A DNA stretch of 64,000 nt from Mariannaea sp. PMI_226 (GCA_024336345.1 JANFOG010000013.1:1133253-1197252), one strand, 5' to 3'. Positions 1 through 12,233 are shown, counted from the stretch's first letter. Numbers and translations are program-made. The notes: a model not told the origin generated them from the letters alone.

Positions 1-776
1 AAGGACACTGAATAGCTTATCCATTTGAGGCTCGGCTTCCTCCAAAGCAGCATCTAAGTTATAATGTTCCTAAAATTGGCGTAGCTTAGTTACACCATTG
101 TGGTCAACTATTTATATCGCAGTATCGGCTAGTAGGCTGAAAAGACCAGATGTCAGAGCGGCTGCGCTTACTATATGCAGTGAGATGGCTACTAGATTCA
201 CGTAAATGGTTTTGTCAGGCAAATCTAGGATTTATTGGAAATCCTCCATGCTTCTGGGAAGACAATACATCCAAATGAAACAATGGATCTCAAGAGGGAA
301 TTAATATTGAGGGAATGAGTCATCAGTATTCATGCTGACCCGACGTGCAGCAAGGCCAGATCCCAATGAGAGTGAGTGTTTGTTTAGAAGGCTAAAGTAG
401 TAAAAGCAAAAGAAGATAACCCTATGAATATTTTATACCTCTAATACGGTTATGATTACAAGTTTGATAGAATAAAACGGCAGTCTTTCGAGAATGTGAG
501 GTGTTTTTCCGGATCCACCTCAGCGAACAGGGCAAACGGGCAGCGACCCGTTGGCCCCCTGTTACATTACCTTTGAATATTACATAATTAGGAGTATACA
601 TACCTATCAGGCGTATTAGACTTGCGCCCCTGCGGTATTTGCTGATCATCCTTGTATGGAAACCAATTAGACTATAGCAAGCGTTCGAATTTGACGAGAG
701 CGAGCTAATCCCACACTAGCTATTGAACACATCACCTCCCCTAGGTTCACCATCTGTGACAGAAGTCCTCACCGAT
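1..776. other. Intergenic, no gene recognised
   Basis: I see no coding region with family similarity or usable splice structure here. The only frames are short and unsupported. This stretch lies downstream of the iron permease gene, which ends at 777. Confidence 0.5.
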
Positions 777-2327
777 CTATGCAACAGCCAACACACACTC
801 CTCAGGCATCACAATAGACTTCTTGTATATAGATCCTTTAGGTTCAGTCGCCTCATCCAGCTGGTTAACAAAAGAAAGAAGTTTTAGTCTTCCCATGTAC
901 ATGCTGTTGAGGTCCGCCCGTCGCCTCGCTTCTGAAATATTGTGGCCAGTGATGAGAATCATCATGAAAAAAGACTCAATGATACTCGGAGGAATATTGC
1001 AAACCAGCTGTCCACTTGTTGTCCATTTCATGGCGGAGGCAGCAACGATGAGGCCTACGACGAGAACGATGCCAAGAAGTACAGTGATCTCGTGGGCACA
1101 AACGATGCCCATGGCAGCAGAAAGGCGATAGTTGAGCGAATTGGTGCCAAGGTCGTCCGTGTCGGTCCTTTCCAAGACCAACTCTCCGATCTCCTCCAAG
1201 ATACCCACATCATCCAGCCTTATCGCTTTCAACGCTATCTCCTCGTACTCATGCAGCTGGTGCTGCACATTGCGCAAGACAAAGCCGTCGATCAGACCAA
1301 CTAGTCCTGCATATGTACCGATCAAGAGCCACCAATTATCGTCCCACTTCATAACAGGACCGATGGCTACCCACGCGGCAATGGCAGCCAGGAGAATCGA
1401 AACTCCGACCAGAGTGCCAATGACGTCCGAGTAGTAGAAGACTGCCCGCTGAAGCCTGCCCATTCGCGGCCCAGGAACGACCACAGTTGGATTAGGAGTA
1501 TCATCGCAAGTCACAATACGCAGTCTCTTCTCGATCGCAGAATCAACATGAAAGATGGTGTCCAGGCACTCTTCGATGTACACTTCGTGGCGCTCTCGAA
1601 TATTGGCCAAGAAAGCGAAAATCAGAATCATTAACGCGGACGTGGCGGAGTTGATGTAAAGCTGCCACTCAGGGCTCCAATTGCAATAGTGACCAAAACC
1701 AATCCAAATGAAGATGCAGATCCAGTACAAGCAGACCGTGCTGAAGTGTCCCAGGATGGCGGCGAAGTAATTGGTAGCCCGCCCGACCCAGTTCTCCGTC
1801 GGCAAATTGAGGCTCAGCCCGGATGGCAGCGAACTCAGGGCATTATCTGGAAGCCCACGCTTGTATCGGCCAGTGGCCAATGCTTGTCGCAGCATCTTCT
1901 TTTGGTTCAAAACGCGTGACCTCAAGCTGGCAGAAGCATGGATCTGGCTTTCGTATCCGTTCAATTGCTGGCGCATCAACAGAGAATCAAAAATGTAGCT
2001 GACGATGGCTTGAATATCGGAGATGAGTGCAGCCCATTGTTCGCCTTTGCCATACTTCATCCCAAGCAGGGCCCAGCATAGAAGACCGCAGATTATAAAC
2101 AAGAAGGTAAACTTAGAACCAGAAGCCTGCACAATCTTGTCAAGCCATCGGTCCAATCTCCCCTTCTTAGTACGTCGAATGTAACCAGTGACATTTTGGA
2201 TGGGCACAACCCTGCCAGAAGCGCCTTCAGGCTTATCCCCATGGAAAACGTGTTGAGTCGGCGCCGCATTTTCGATTGAGCCTTTGGCTCCAGGGGAGGC
2301 AAGAAATTCAACGATCCGCTTGAACAT
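777..2327 (-). CDS. Low-affinity iron/zinc permease, Fet4 family
   Basis: A single uninterrupted frame of 516 aa. The sequence around residues 58-160 (RWLDKIVQASGSKFTFLFII, then GEQWAALISDIQAIVSYIFD) is typical of the fungal low-affinity iron permease family, and similar blocks recur about residues 180-330 and 400-490, giving several hydrophobic membrane segments between charged loops. Family members sit in the plasma membrane and take up Fe(II), and also Zn or Cu at low affinity. Length fits the family (about 500-550 aa). The start is the first ATG of the frame; the N-terminal 50 residues are hydrophilic and cytosolic-looking. I saw no intron and no clear metal-regulator site. Substrate preference is inferred from the family only. 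Confidence 0.88.
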   Translation of the reverse strand: MFKRIVEFLASPGAKGSIENAAPTQHVFHGDKPEGASGRVVPIQNVTGYIRRTKKGRLDRWLDKIVQASGSKFTFLFIICGLLCWALLGMKYGKGEQWAALISDIQAIVSYIFDSLLMRQQLNGYESQIHASASLRSRVLNQKKMLRQALATGRYKRGLPDNALSSLPSGLSLNLPTENWVGRATNYFAAILGHFSTVCLYWICIFIWIGFGHYCNWSPEWQLYINSATSALMILIFAFLANIRERHEVYIEECLDTIFHVDSAIEKRLRIVTCDDTPNPTVVVPGPRMGRLQRAVFYYSDVIGTLVGVSILLAAIAAWVAIGPVMKWDDNWWLLIGTYAGLVGLIDGFVLRNVQHQLHEYEEIALKAIRLDDVGILEEIGELVLERTDTDDLGTNSLNYRLSAAMGIVCAHEITVLLGIVLVVGLIVAASAMKWTTSGQLVCNIPPSIIESFFMMILITGHNISEARRRADLNSMYMGRLKLLSFVNQLDEATEPKGSIYKKSIVMPEECVLAVA

Positions 2328-5063
2328 TTTCGCTACGAGTTTTGAGAAGTTATGCAGAGGAAGAGAGTCTCATGAACAAACTGTAGGCAAGCGGTAAGTA
2401 TGGATCCATGCCACTGGAGGGAAGCGTAATGCACTTACTGAAGATATCCTGTCTAACATGTGGAGAAATAGAGAATAGGCTTGATATCCAGATTCAACAT
2501 TTTACTGCATATCTTGTCTCTGCCATCAAACTTGCAGTGCTCACGAGCTAGGGCGGCCAGAACTCCTCAGCCATCAGACAAGGGGCAATCAAAAGAGTAC
2601 GCTGATGGATGGAAATGAAGGACGCCAGGGTTGTTGTTGCGTGGCACAAGGTTGCCACGGAGCGTCTTGCGTTCTTTGGAGTGGATTGGAGCAAGAAGAG
2701 GTACAAGGGTTGGATGAGAAGTGCCGCTATTTGTGGTTGTTGATCGTCAAAAGGGACGAGTCTTAGAGGGAAATTTAGTATTGTAGAACAATCTGTTTAA
2801 GGTACAGGTGTGAAGACTATTGATAGTTCATATGGTGAGAAGCGGAGTGTCATGCCTGGGCATCGCAAAATATAATATAAGCGTCAACTTGCATTCCCAA
2901 TAGCTGCAAAACTTTCTACCGTAGCCTGCCAGCTCGGCCTGCGCTTTAAAATTTACCATGGATACATCACTAGGTCAGGATCCTGTTATTTTCTCTTGAG
3001 ATGAGTGAGTCATTTAAATCCCAAATTGCCTCATAGACAAAATTTAACGGAGCAATAGCAATAATGTCTCTGCAACTTGCTGGAGCACAACGGTGGCTGT
3101 GCCAGAATAATTTCGGTCAATATATGTGGGAGAACAAGCCGCGTAGGATGCTAATGACATCGCTTTCAGGTGATTGGTATTCCAAACCGTGTCTACTTAC
3201 GAAGGAACCAATCACATCAGACTAGTATTCGATAGACCTTGCCGCTATCCGATTGATTCTCAAGGCATTATTAGACTAGTCGTAATCAACATTTATATCA
3301 ATAATGGGGATTGGGCGGTATGATGTAAAACTTGTTAAAGAAATAATGGCACAATTGTAAAACAGGGAGTAGATCTATGAATGCTATACTAGTTTGAAGG
3401 GTGGAACTATCGCCTGCATCAGAGCCTTATACGCGATTTGTATGCCCAAACAGACAACCACAAGGCAAACTATTGATGCCATTGTTGGCTAATAATTCTT
3501 GTCTGTTACTGGATAACTTACGGTCAGCAGGTACTATTTGGAAATCGACCATCACTGAGGGTATCTGACCCCAAGCCTAGAGCCTGTGAGGAAATCCGGC
3601 AACTAATGTTACCGGATTTCAGCGCCTCAGAAGCCTAGCCTATTGTGTCTGTCGGCTAATCTCACAGTGGGTATCACATGGCCTAAGACATAGAGAAAAT
3701 AGCTTGCCTTCACCACCAAAGGCACCGCAACACAAGCACATCTTTGACCCCAATATTTGTCAAGTCCATCCTAGACTTATTTAAGAGCGCCCGTAATTGT
3801 ATCAGCTTTAAAGTTTCCTAGATTGGACACGATATAGAACCGTTCAACTGGGGCTGGATCTTACCTGTCGCAGAAACTGGCCATCCACCTTCGCCGCACA
3901 TGATCGAACGTATGAGATAAGACGTTGGATGAGCTAGATCGACTTTTCAACGAACTACTACAGACGACCGATATAAACCTTCCATGTCAGAGTCTTACCC
4001 CAGACTACAAACTAAGTGAAAATAAAGCTGTGTATTCTACTTTAGCTCTTGCGCAAATACTTCCGCAGCTTCACTATTCATGGCGAACGAGACCGATAAA
4101 GCGGACGGTAGAGGCGCAAAGGAGGCCCCGAAGGCACTTCGAGCAGTATGATCGTCTAAATACAAGGAGAATATGTTAAAGCCGGATGTTGTATTGAAAC
4201 GGAAGTCCCGGTCAAGACGAAAAAAATGACTCAGACCCCGAATCCCGGTCACCGCAAATGGATTTGGATATTGAAAATCCCCTTGACTGTAGGTGTGGTA
4301 GATCAAGATGCATGAAAACAATCCCATTCTTTTACTCTGATACCTAACAGGTCTAGTATGATACTGTAAGCTGCACTCCTTATTAGACTGAAGAGCCACA
4401 TCATCTAATGGGGGATAACATGGGTTTGGGCCTAGGATATTTCTGATTAACGGGCACGTAACTACATTTATTCAAACCAAAGCTAAGGCACTCCGACTCT
4501 GGGCCGCGATTTCCTTTAAGTGGAATTGCCTCGTGGGGAATTTTGCGTAAACAGTTGCGGGGTAGACATGTCTTACATGGTAGGTATAGCCTGCAACAAA
4601 GTGAGTGTATTATCAACTGACTAGGCAATCATAAGTATGATTGTTCCTATTCCCAGAGGTAGTAGGACTCTAACCGTTAGATGTTGGGTCTATGGTAGCG
4701 CGCATTGGTATTACACATAATTAGGTGATAAATACAAGATATATTTCAAGAGTTAATGTTGAATTAACTATCTTAATGCTAGGTACAGTTATAGATGCAT
4801 TCGTCGCATTTGGTCTTGCTAGGCTCGTACCATAACGATAAGTAGCTAAAAGCTACCGGAGAAAGCGACAAAGGCCAACACTATATATGAAAACAAAAGA
4901 TCATTGGGTACTGGACTTCCTGCTCATTACGCGATCAGCACAAGGTGTGCCACCTTTGTGCTCGTCTCGTTGCCTTTGGTTGGTCGCGAAGGCTGCCGAG
5001 GGCTGGCCGATCGCTTCGAATCGCGTCCGGTAGCCCCCATCCCCCACCAATAGTGACTCCGAT
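2328..5063. other. Long intergenic stretch
   Basis: This 2.7 kb holds the upstream region of the iron permease and no gene I can support. The one distinct structure is a hairpin near 3.6 kb, listed separately. Short frames around 3.9-4.4 kb lack recognisable family sequence. Confidence 0.45.
3591..3620. repeat. 13-bp inverted repeat (hairpin)
   Basis: Arms GAAATCCGGCAAC (3591-3603) and GTTACCGGATTTC (3608-3620) are complementary with one mismatch around a TAAT loop. Flanking CCTAG/CTAGG and GTGAG/CTGAG words extend the symmetry loosely to about 3575-3640. It could be the remnant of a small inverted-repeat element or just a chance hairpin. Confidence 0.5.
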
Positions 5064-5630
5064 CTAAAAATCGTTGTCAAACCTCGGCGTTACGGTAAGT
5101 CTTAGTAAAACTTCACCATAACCCTCGGACCAAATATCATAAAAAAAGCCATTAGCTGGGTAATTGTCCTTGGCCGCGTAACAAGCAGCCTTCACCAGTG
5201 CCAATACAAGCTCTTGTGGCCAGACGTGAAGATTAAAGTTCTGGTCTCCAGCCCAAGCCGATATCAACCAACCATCATTAATTTCTGAAGCCCAAGTAGA
5301 CGCGTGGTCAGTTCGCCTAAATAAACGCCAGATGGTCATCCCTAACATGGTGATGTCTCTTGCCTTTGATGGGAGGTGTGCGTGCAGTTGAGTCGTAAAT
5401 TCTGGCGTCCATTGATTGACCACCACCGTCCATCCTCCACCCACGAAGGTTCTGCCAGTTAAACCACCGCTCCACCTCGATTCCAAGTTGGTATCACTAC
5501 CGCCATCTCGCAGCGCAAGCCCTACTTCCGGCGCCGTATGCGTCTCTGTAGGGCTAATATTTGTAACCGGAACAGCTGGCAGCGCAGCAACGATGGCTGC
5601 AAATAGCATAGCCAGGTATTTGAGGTGCAT
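5064..5630 (-). CDS. Small secreted protein, unknown function
   Basis: A 188-aa frame without introns. Residues 1-20 (MHLKYLAMLFAAIVAALPAV) form a clear signal peptide, so the protein is probably secreted. The mature part is rich in Trp and aromatic residues (WSGGLTGRTF, NFNLHVWPQELVLALVKA) and has a single cysteine, so it is not a disulfide-rich effector. No further membrane segment is evident. A TATA-like GTATATATAG on the minus strand (5761-5770) lies about 130 bp upstream of the ATG. I do not recognise the family; it may be a lineage-specific secreted protein. Confidence 0.7.
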   Translation of the reverse strand: MHLKYLAMLFAAIVAALPAVPVTNISPTETHTAPEVGLALRDGGSDTNLESRWSGGLTGRTFVGGGWTVVVNQWTPEFTTQLHAHLPSKARDITMLGMTIWRLFRRTDHASTWASEINDGWLISAWAGDQNFNLHVWPQELVLALVKAACYAAKDNYPANGFFYDIWSEGYGEVLLRLTVTPRFDNDF

Positions 5631-5760
5631 CTTGGTGATTTGGCGAACTTGATAGGAGATTAAGCTGTACTGTATAACAGAACTTAAAGAATAATGAAAT
5701 GATCTTAAGAGAAAAGTAAGGTTTTCTTACCCTGAGGAGAATTGATAGAGTGAAAGCAAC

Positions 5761-5770
5761 CTATATATAC
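5761..5770 (-). promoter_or_regulatory. TATA-like element of the secreted-protein gene
   Basis: GTATATATAG read on the minus strand, about 130 bp upstream of the ATG at 5630, a plausible distance for a fungal TATA box with an untranslated leader. Confidence 0.4.
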
Positions 5771-7720
5771 CAGATCGCAGGAGTATAATGTAATCATAAT
5801 TACCTATTAATATGCCCAGCTTGAACCTTTCCGAATTTAGGCTAGCTAAATCATAATTTTAGAAAGCCCTGGTTATGTAGCTCGCTGGTTATAAATCTTA
5901 TGCGTTGTTTCCGATTGTCTTCGGAATTCAAGTTTCGTCGACCGGGATATTGCAAAATGGCAACGGACTATAGAGAAAGAACCTCAAAAGTTCCTGTTCA
6001 GGGCTACTTACCACACATTTAATAACCCCTAGTAGTTACTTAACATATATCGCACTCCTATCCGGTCCAGAAGGCCTATAAATTCAGAGGGCTCAGGCGG
6101 AGCTTGTCCTTTATTCGCCTACTGGAGTCTGCTGCAGTATACTGACATCTAGTGGTGGCGGCTTAGATTGAAGTACTTGGTACATTTGACGCAGCTGTTG
6201 AGATATTTGTCCTGACCTTAGCGCATCAAAGCCTTTTGAATCTGACTTGTGTATTAGATTGCAGGATGTACGCATCATAAGCTGACCCTCAGCGACTAGT
6301 AGCCAAGGATGGTTTGGTTCCACTCATTGTCACCTTGTCGACATGGAATTACGAAACGTACGTACTAATTGCTGACTGTTGCACAACTGAGGTCAGGCAA
6401 TTTGGTCTAGGAGTTCGCTGTAGTGTGCCTAACAGTAACACTGGGGCTTCAAAATGCCGGTATGAAGCAAACCAGCCAGTGTAATAGAGGAATCACTATT
6501 ACATTATCGTAAGCACGCTTTCAACCTGAGGACCATGTGTCTGTCGAATACAAAAGCTGGGTGACTAAGGCGCACACGGGAAGCAGTAGAAAAATGTAAT
6601 ACTGCAGAGTTGGGATGAATGGATGGATGGGCATGGTTGTGACTATCTATTACGACGAGGGAAGGGGTGAGTAGAGCCGAGACAAAGCAGAGATCGAACA
6701 TGGCCTAGCTTGTCAAGTCAAGAGGCAATGATCCAATCATTGCCATACAATACACAGTCCAAGGAACGGCCGAAGGAGAGAGCTTAGTATCCAGGGCCCC
6801 TATCCACGGTAGCTCAGTAGAACTCTATAGTCTGTATGGTTCGTACTGTTTATCGGTATCCGAACTGCGTACCTTTCAACCCCCAGCTTGTTTACCCTGC
6901 TCATAAGTTAGTGCCTGTTACTTTCAGCAACGTAGCTTGGTTATCCCCAGCTGTCGCTTGCTGTGCGTGCGTGTTTATTTGTTACTAGGCTCTCTTCTAC
7001 CGTCCTTCTCGTTGCCTGGGCGCACTTACTCGTATCACCGGCGATTCAAATGATGACAAAAGTAATCATCGAAAATTAAGAGCGCCCTTGCTTTCATCCA
7101 TTTCTCCCCTCGTTCACGCAATCATGAGCAAGCCCTGCCTTATGCCTCCCCCCGTAATATTCGTCACAGCCTGGCCCTGCACCGCCTGGCCCTGCAGCAT
7201 CTCAATCGGTTCCCAGCGACACTCTCGGCGTCTCAAGCCTCCGACCTGGCTCATACACCCCAGCCCTCAAGTCCCTGGGTCTCTCTCGGTTGCATCCAAT
7301 TGATAAGTTAGGGGCCCAAGATCTGAGTGCACCCGATGCGGCTCTGTCATGATGCGATTGACGTAAAGAAATGGGGCCCCTTTGCCCTTCTCTACCAATT
7401 GACAATCTTAGAATTTTATTTGAATCTACTTAGTAAAATAGGCCCCGTTTCTTGCTGGTAGTATCTTTACTTAACAGGGGAAATGCAGACCGCTGCTACA
7501 CATGCTGTTGCATTGCCGGAGCCTTTCGGAGGAGAGGAAAGCTATGGATAGCTAGTAGTTAAGGGTAAAGGGTGTTAACCGTTGGTAGGATAAATGGTAT
7601 ATTTGAGAGAGGCAATGTGAAATAGATGACATGATGTTCACGTGGCATTACCCAAAATTGCAAAAGCGGAACCTTGGGGGTGATGTTTGAGAGGTGTTTT
7701 GTGGTTGCGCGGTACTAGGA

Positions 7721-7737
7721 CCTTTCGTTCCGAAAGG
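7721..7737. repeat. 17-bp palindrome, copy 1 of 3
   Basis: CCTTTCGTTCCGAAAGG is two perfect 7-bp arms around TTC. Near-identical copies occur at 37679-37695 (opposite orientation, one arm mismatch) and 39384-39400. All three lie in non-coding, repeat-associated DNA, so it may be the edge of a dispersed element. Confidence 0.45.
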
Positions 7738-8095
7738 CACATACTCTGTCTTTCCATTGTATATAAAGTAAAACCTTTATAATTTCTCCTGAACCAATAG
7801 AATACAGATACATTTATAATTAAACAAATAAGGAAGCTTATAAAAATTCTGTTCTTAATAACAATGGCCTGCTACTGCCTTTTCTAATCATCTAAAAAGT
7901 CCTTAATCTTGAGGGATGGTAGTATTTATAAACATGTTACTTCTAGCTTATACTACACAGAGGTCGTTTCGCACTCGACTGTATTAATGAGAAAGCAATA
8001 AACACTTAATATTATTGCATAATAACTAACGCTATTTAAATAGCTTATTGATTCAGTCCTTCTGTATTTACAAGAAGAGTGAGGATGCATATCCT

Positions 8096-9798
8096 CTACG
8101 GCTCCGAGGTTTTCTGCTCAATGTGAGCTTGCTGAACCGGGTTATCATCTTGTGACTTGACGTCGCCAATATAAAGTGTGTTCTCGATCTCGTAATTCGT
8201 ATCCCGAATACGAAATAGGACCAGCGCAGCAAGAGGTAGCGATACAAGTATTAGCAAGGACGAGATCAGAATTTCTCCTAGGAATGGAGTCTGCATGGCC
8301 GCATCAGTATACTCGTATATGATATTTCGAGACCTGTGAACTTGCTGACAAGAATTCTCAGCAAGTCAACACGCACCTTAACAGCGTCCATCCCAAATGA
8401 TATAGCAGATCCTGCTGACTGTATACCTTTATAGTACCCTGCCATACGAGCCAACTTGAATGGATCATTGGTCATGGAAGACATGGTGTAGTATGCAAGC
8501 CCTTGAAACAAGGCATCAACAATGTAATCTAACGGAAGGAATCAATATTCACGCCAGGCTTCCTGAACATAGGTGAGCTTACAGGTAAAGATGAGAAGAA
8601 TCGGCCCAATGGATACACTTGTCGTCCAATCCCAAGGCGTCTGATGGCCAAGAATCGTCGTAGTGTTTCGGTCAAACTTGAGCTGGAATCCCAAGCCTGA
8701 CCCCCAGATACCACAGGTGAGGATAAAAACGAGGACGCAGGCTATTAATGCACGAGTCCGTCGTGGATATGGGAGACTATCAGTCAAATAGCCGATGGCC
8801 AGTGATCCAATCATGGACCCCAAGCCTGTCAAGACAGCAACCAATGCACGAGTCCGCCCATTGAAGAGAAATGCAGTCAAGGCGCCTTGGTAGGCATAGA
8901 AGTAATTTGATGCAAGGAACATCGGAAATAGTGCCACCATCCGCCAGTCCCTAAATACCTGCACGAATTCTCTCCATTCTTGCTTGGGGCTCAATGATTT
9001 TTGGACTTCGACAACTGTGTTGTCCCCACGTACAACCAGGTGAGGCGGGAGGACCAACCAGCTGGTTGCGATTGATGTGAGCATAACGATCATAAAGGCG
9101 ATATACACTTTAGCCGATATGGTGGGTAAAGTGCTGTGGATCTCGATACGAAGAGCGATAAGAGCACCAAGTAAGGCTCCGAACTGAAAGATGACCCAAA
9201 AGGCCGTGAACGATCTCCCTTTATCCTTCTCTAATGGGTAAGACATCATAATACATCCCTGCGCAGCCCAAAATAAGGCTGCAGTGATGCCCAGAATCGC
9301 GCCGGCGAGAATGAGGAACCACCGTGTGCCATTCACGTGGAAATTCCACAGAGCACCAAGATAGAGAGCGTATCCGGTTGCTCCTAGGGACATTGTTAAA
9401 CGAGGACCAAGAATATTCTGCAATAAGCCATGTAAGCACATCTCTGGGTATCAGTTGGCCATTCTGAATTTACATTGACGCTTCCGCTGAAGAAGCCAGA
9501 AATGAAGAAGCAGCCGTATAGAACGCTGTTGGCGATATCACTGAGCTGCACATCTCCTAAGCCGCCACCACCTAGGCCATTGAGGGCACTTTTCATGCCC
9601 ACAGAACAGCAGGCCACAAATCCGACAAGGCAGACCTGGGTCCATGGCGAATTGTCTTGTGATAGTGTCAGCTTTACATATGGAGACCATGTCTTCAACC
9701 CGACGAAAGGGGAGATGGAAAAAAAACAAGGGAAAGGGTTTGAGAAGTGGCCACGTACAGCGGAATCGCGCAACTTTGAGGTTCGCTAAATTGAACAT
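8096..9798 (-). CDS. UNC-93-like MFS membrane protein
   Basis: Five exons spliced by eye: 9798-9759, 9655-9474, 9417-8583, 8528-8377 and 8290-8096, giving 467 aa in frame. Introns are 103, 56, 54 and 86 bp with GT..AG ends. Splicing creates family-typical sequence across each joint: RYNSPWTQV then NALNGLG-like SALNGLGGGG near the N-terminus, GSVN-NILGPRLTMSLG, then a late MTNDPFKLARMAGYYKGIQS block. These are hallmarks of the fungal UNC-93/DUF895 branch of the major facilitator fold, with about 11-12 hydrophobic segments. The cargo is unknown. It is transcribed divergently from the oxidoreductase at 10413, and the shared promoter suggests joint control. Confidence 0.85.
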
Positions 9799-10412
9799 GG
9801 CGGATCAGGTGAGCTTTTCCAATAACGAAGAGAAAGTGTTGTTGATGACTCGAAGGTTTGAGAATAGAATGCGAATGGTAAATTAGTGGTGCACTTCCAA
9901 TCTTTTATGTTTTTCAGAATCGAGCTCCATGTCCCCCAGAGCAGGTCGCAGTATGATATCCGACTCAAACTCAGCGTGAACCCCGTAGAGTCGGGGGTAG
10001 CAAGATCGAATCAGCCTCTCGATGGGGTAGACTTAGCCCAAGGGATCGTTACATCCATTCGTCCAGGCCAGACGATATCGTGGGGACCTGTAAGGTAACG
10101 TAAATGGATTGCGAAGGAGCTTTGGCTTTGGAGTACTAATTCCTGACTCGGGCGCTAGATAGTATTCATGTAGGTTTCGCTATGTCGCGATCGTGCCTAG
10201 ATCCACTTCGGGCCGACGTCTGGACTGGCGCTCAGTCTCACCAAGCTTGGTCCCACTTCGGACCGAGATTCTCTATCCAATGAACAGCTTCCTCGCCCAA
10301 GAAGATTGATTAAGTCCATCTATATAAATGACAATCGAAAGGCGCTCTGGCACATCTATACTTCCAAGTTGACAGTATATAACTGCTGATTACGAGGCAA
10401 GTGTGGATCAAC
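9799..10412. promoter_or_regulatory. Divergent promoter with two TCGGRCCGA sites
   Basis: This 614-bp region separates the starts of the UNC-93-like gene (minus) and the oxidoreductase gene (plus). It contains TCGGGCCGA at 10208-10216 and TCGGACCGA at 10258-10266, 50 bp apart and in matching CACTT-preceded contexts. CGG-N-CCG is the type of inverted CGG half-site bound by Zn(II)2Cys6 dimers. A third copy lies at the start of the adjacent Zn2Cys6 gene. Regulation is inferred. Confidence 0.55.
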
Positions 10413-12233
10413 ATGACAGTAACGCCGGTAACTCTGCTCATTCTCGGTGCCGGCAATCGCGGCCGAGTAAGTGAATCCACGCGTTCTAGCCAAAGAGTAA
10501 TAAGGGGGTATTAACCGATGTTCTAGGCGTATGCCAAGTATGCAAAGGATAATCCTTCTCTTGCCAAGGTCGTCGCTATTGCTGAGCCACGGCTGGAAAG
10601 GAGGCGGGTTTTTTCCACACCTCATGGGTACGTTTATTTGTTCCTTCTCTGATATCGTCAAAACTCATTAGGTTCTTATCTATCAGTATTCCGGCAGACA
10701 TGCAATTTGATGATTGGAGAAAACCTCTAGCACATGGCAAGATCGCTGACGCAGTTGTGATCGCTATCTTGGTAAGTCCAGCCATGCACTTTCGGTTCAA
10801 GGCCCACATGCCAACGTAGGGGTTAAATGCCAACATCGTCTAGGACAAACTCCACGTCGAAGCTGTTGCAGAATATTCCAAACACGGCTATCATATCCTC
10901 TGCGAGAAGCCTATGGCAACTAACGTTACTGACTGCATTAAAATGTTCCAAGAGGTGACAACAAAGAAGCCTGTTCCTAAAGTATTTGGCATCGGCCATG
11001 GTATGTATTCGTATACCTCTTTCAAATCGGCGGAGCATCTGCGCTGAGAACTATCCGACAGTGCTTCGGTATTCCCCATATAATCGAGCTGTGAAAGAGA
11101 TCATTGACTCAGGTGCATTGGGAGAAGTAATCAACATTCAGCATATCGAGCCAGTTGGGAGTCGACACTTTGTACATTCGTATGTCCGAGGAAACTGGCA
11201 TAAAGAAGAAGATTCAACGTTTGCCCTCATGGCAAAATGCTGCCAGTAGATGCTCCTTCATTCGGTCCTATGTTTCAGTACACTCGTACTAATGGCAATA
11301 GTGACATCGATATCCTCTCATTCTATCTATCAGGTCGGAAACCATTGAACGTTCACTCATTCGGATCCCTATCGCATTTCAAAAAGTCGAAAAAGCCAGT
11401 CGAAGCAGGCGACGCATTGACCTGCTTTGACTGTCCATACGAGTCTCAGTGCGCTTGGAGCGCCAAAAAAATATACCTGGAGACTTTAGGACGAGAAGTA
11501 AAGCAGGTAAGTTGATTCACTTAAGATATGCAGAAAAGGAATTTCAGAATTCCCAGCCAGCTTCTTGTGTTCTAAGACTCCACGGACTAACTTCCTTTAG
11601 TATTCTCAAAAAATAGTGGACGCGGAAATACCCGATATTGAAAATGTCAGCACGGTGCTAAGGGCAACCCCGTATGGAAGATGCGTCTATGAGTGCGACA
11701 ATGATGTAGTGGATCACCAAGTTGTCAATATTGAATACGAGGGCGGTGTTACTGCTAGCATGACTATGTCGGCCTGTGAGTATATTGGGTTCTTTGGTGC
11801 GACTGAACTCGCTAAGAATAGATGAAGTTACGGAAAGTGAGTGTTTTCGCAGCACTCGCATCCAAGGTACCAAAGGCGAGCTAATCGGGGATATGGTAAC
11901 ATTTGTGAGCATTCAACCTCATATCTTGTAGTGAACTACACTAAACACATATATCAAACACAGGACGTCTTTGACTTTGTTTCACGGGAATCAAAGCATT
12001 ATACTCCAAGACAGGATGGTGGAAACCACGGTGGTGGAGACCGAGGAATCGCAGAGGCGTTTGTCGCTTCAGTTGCAACGAACAATCAAGCAGAGCTTCG
12101 AGTTACGCCACAAGAAATCCTGGACTCTCATCTTCTGGTCTTTGCTGCAGAGAAGTCCAGACGAGAAGAGAAAGTCGTCAATTTCGCTCAGTTTGAACAG
12201 GACTGTATGGCAGGTAAGGACGTCGGTTTCTAG
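10413..12233 (+). CDS. Gfo/Idh/MocA-family NAD(P)-dependent oxidoreductase
   Basis: Nine exons: 10413-10466, 10527-10627, 10687-10771, 10844-11000, 11062-11245, 11302-11506, 11601-11775, 11828-11904, 11964-12233; 435 aa, all joints in frame. The N-terminus has the Rossmann motif [10 protein letters not shown] (residues 8-18, GxGxxG), followed by the family signature CEKPM (100-104) and [10 protein letters not shown], then the C-terminal alpha/beta domain with [26 protein letters not shown] and a [10 protein letters not shown] segment. Such enzymes oxidise or reduce sugars, inositols, dihydrodiols or related substrates with NAD(P); the substrate cannot be told here. The intron at 11246-11301 has a weak GTAGAT donor but restores the HDID motif exactly. 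It shares a promoter with the transporter-like gene to the left. Confidence 0.9.

Larger units (their letters stand above)
5653..8095. other. Long intergenic stretch
   Basis: No supported gene in 2.4 kb. It carries the secreted-protein promoter at the left, low-complexity C-rich sequence around 7.1-7.3 kb, and an AT-rich stretch about 7.74-8.05 kb that contains a 17-bp palindrome at its left edge (listed separately). Confidence 0.45.

Noticed and set aside
422..649. 75-codon minus-strand frame
   Set aside because: No homology pattern; stops and composition are as expected by chance.
823..1998. Plus-strand frames across the iron permease gene
   Set aside because: They are antisense shadows of a well-supported gene.
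3925..4399. Overlapping frames on both strands near 4 kb
   Set aside because: Neither has recognisable family sequence, splice continuity or a plausible promoter.
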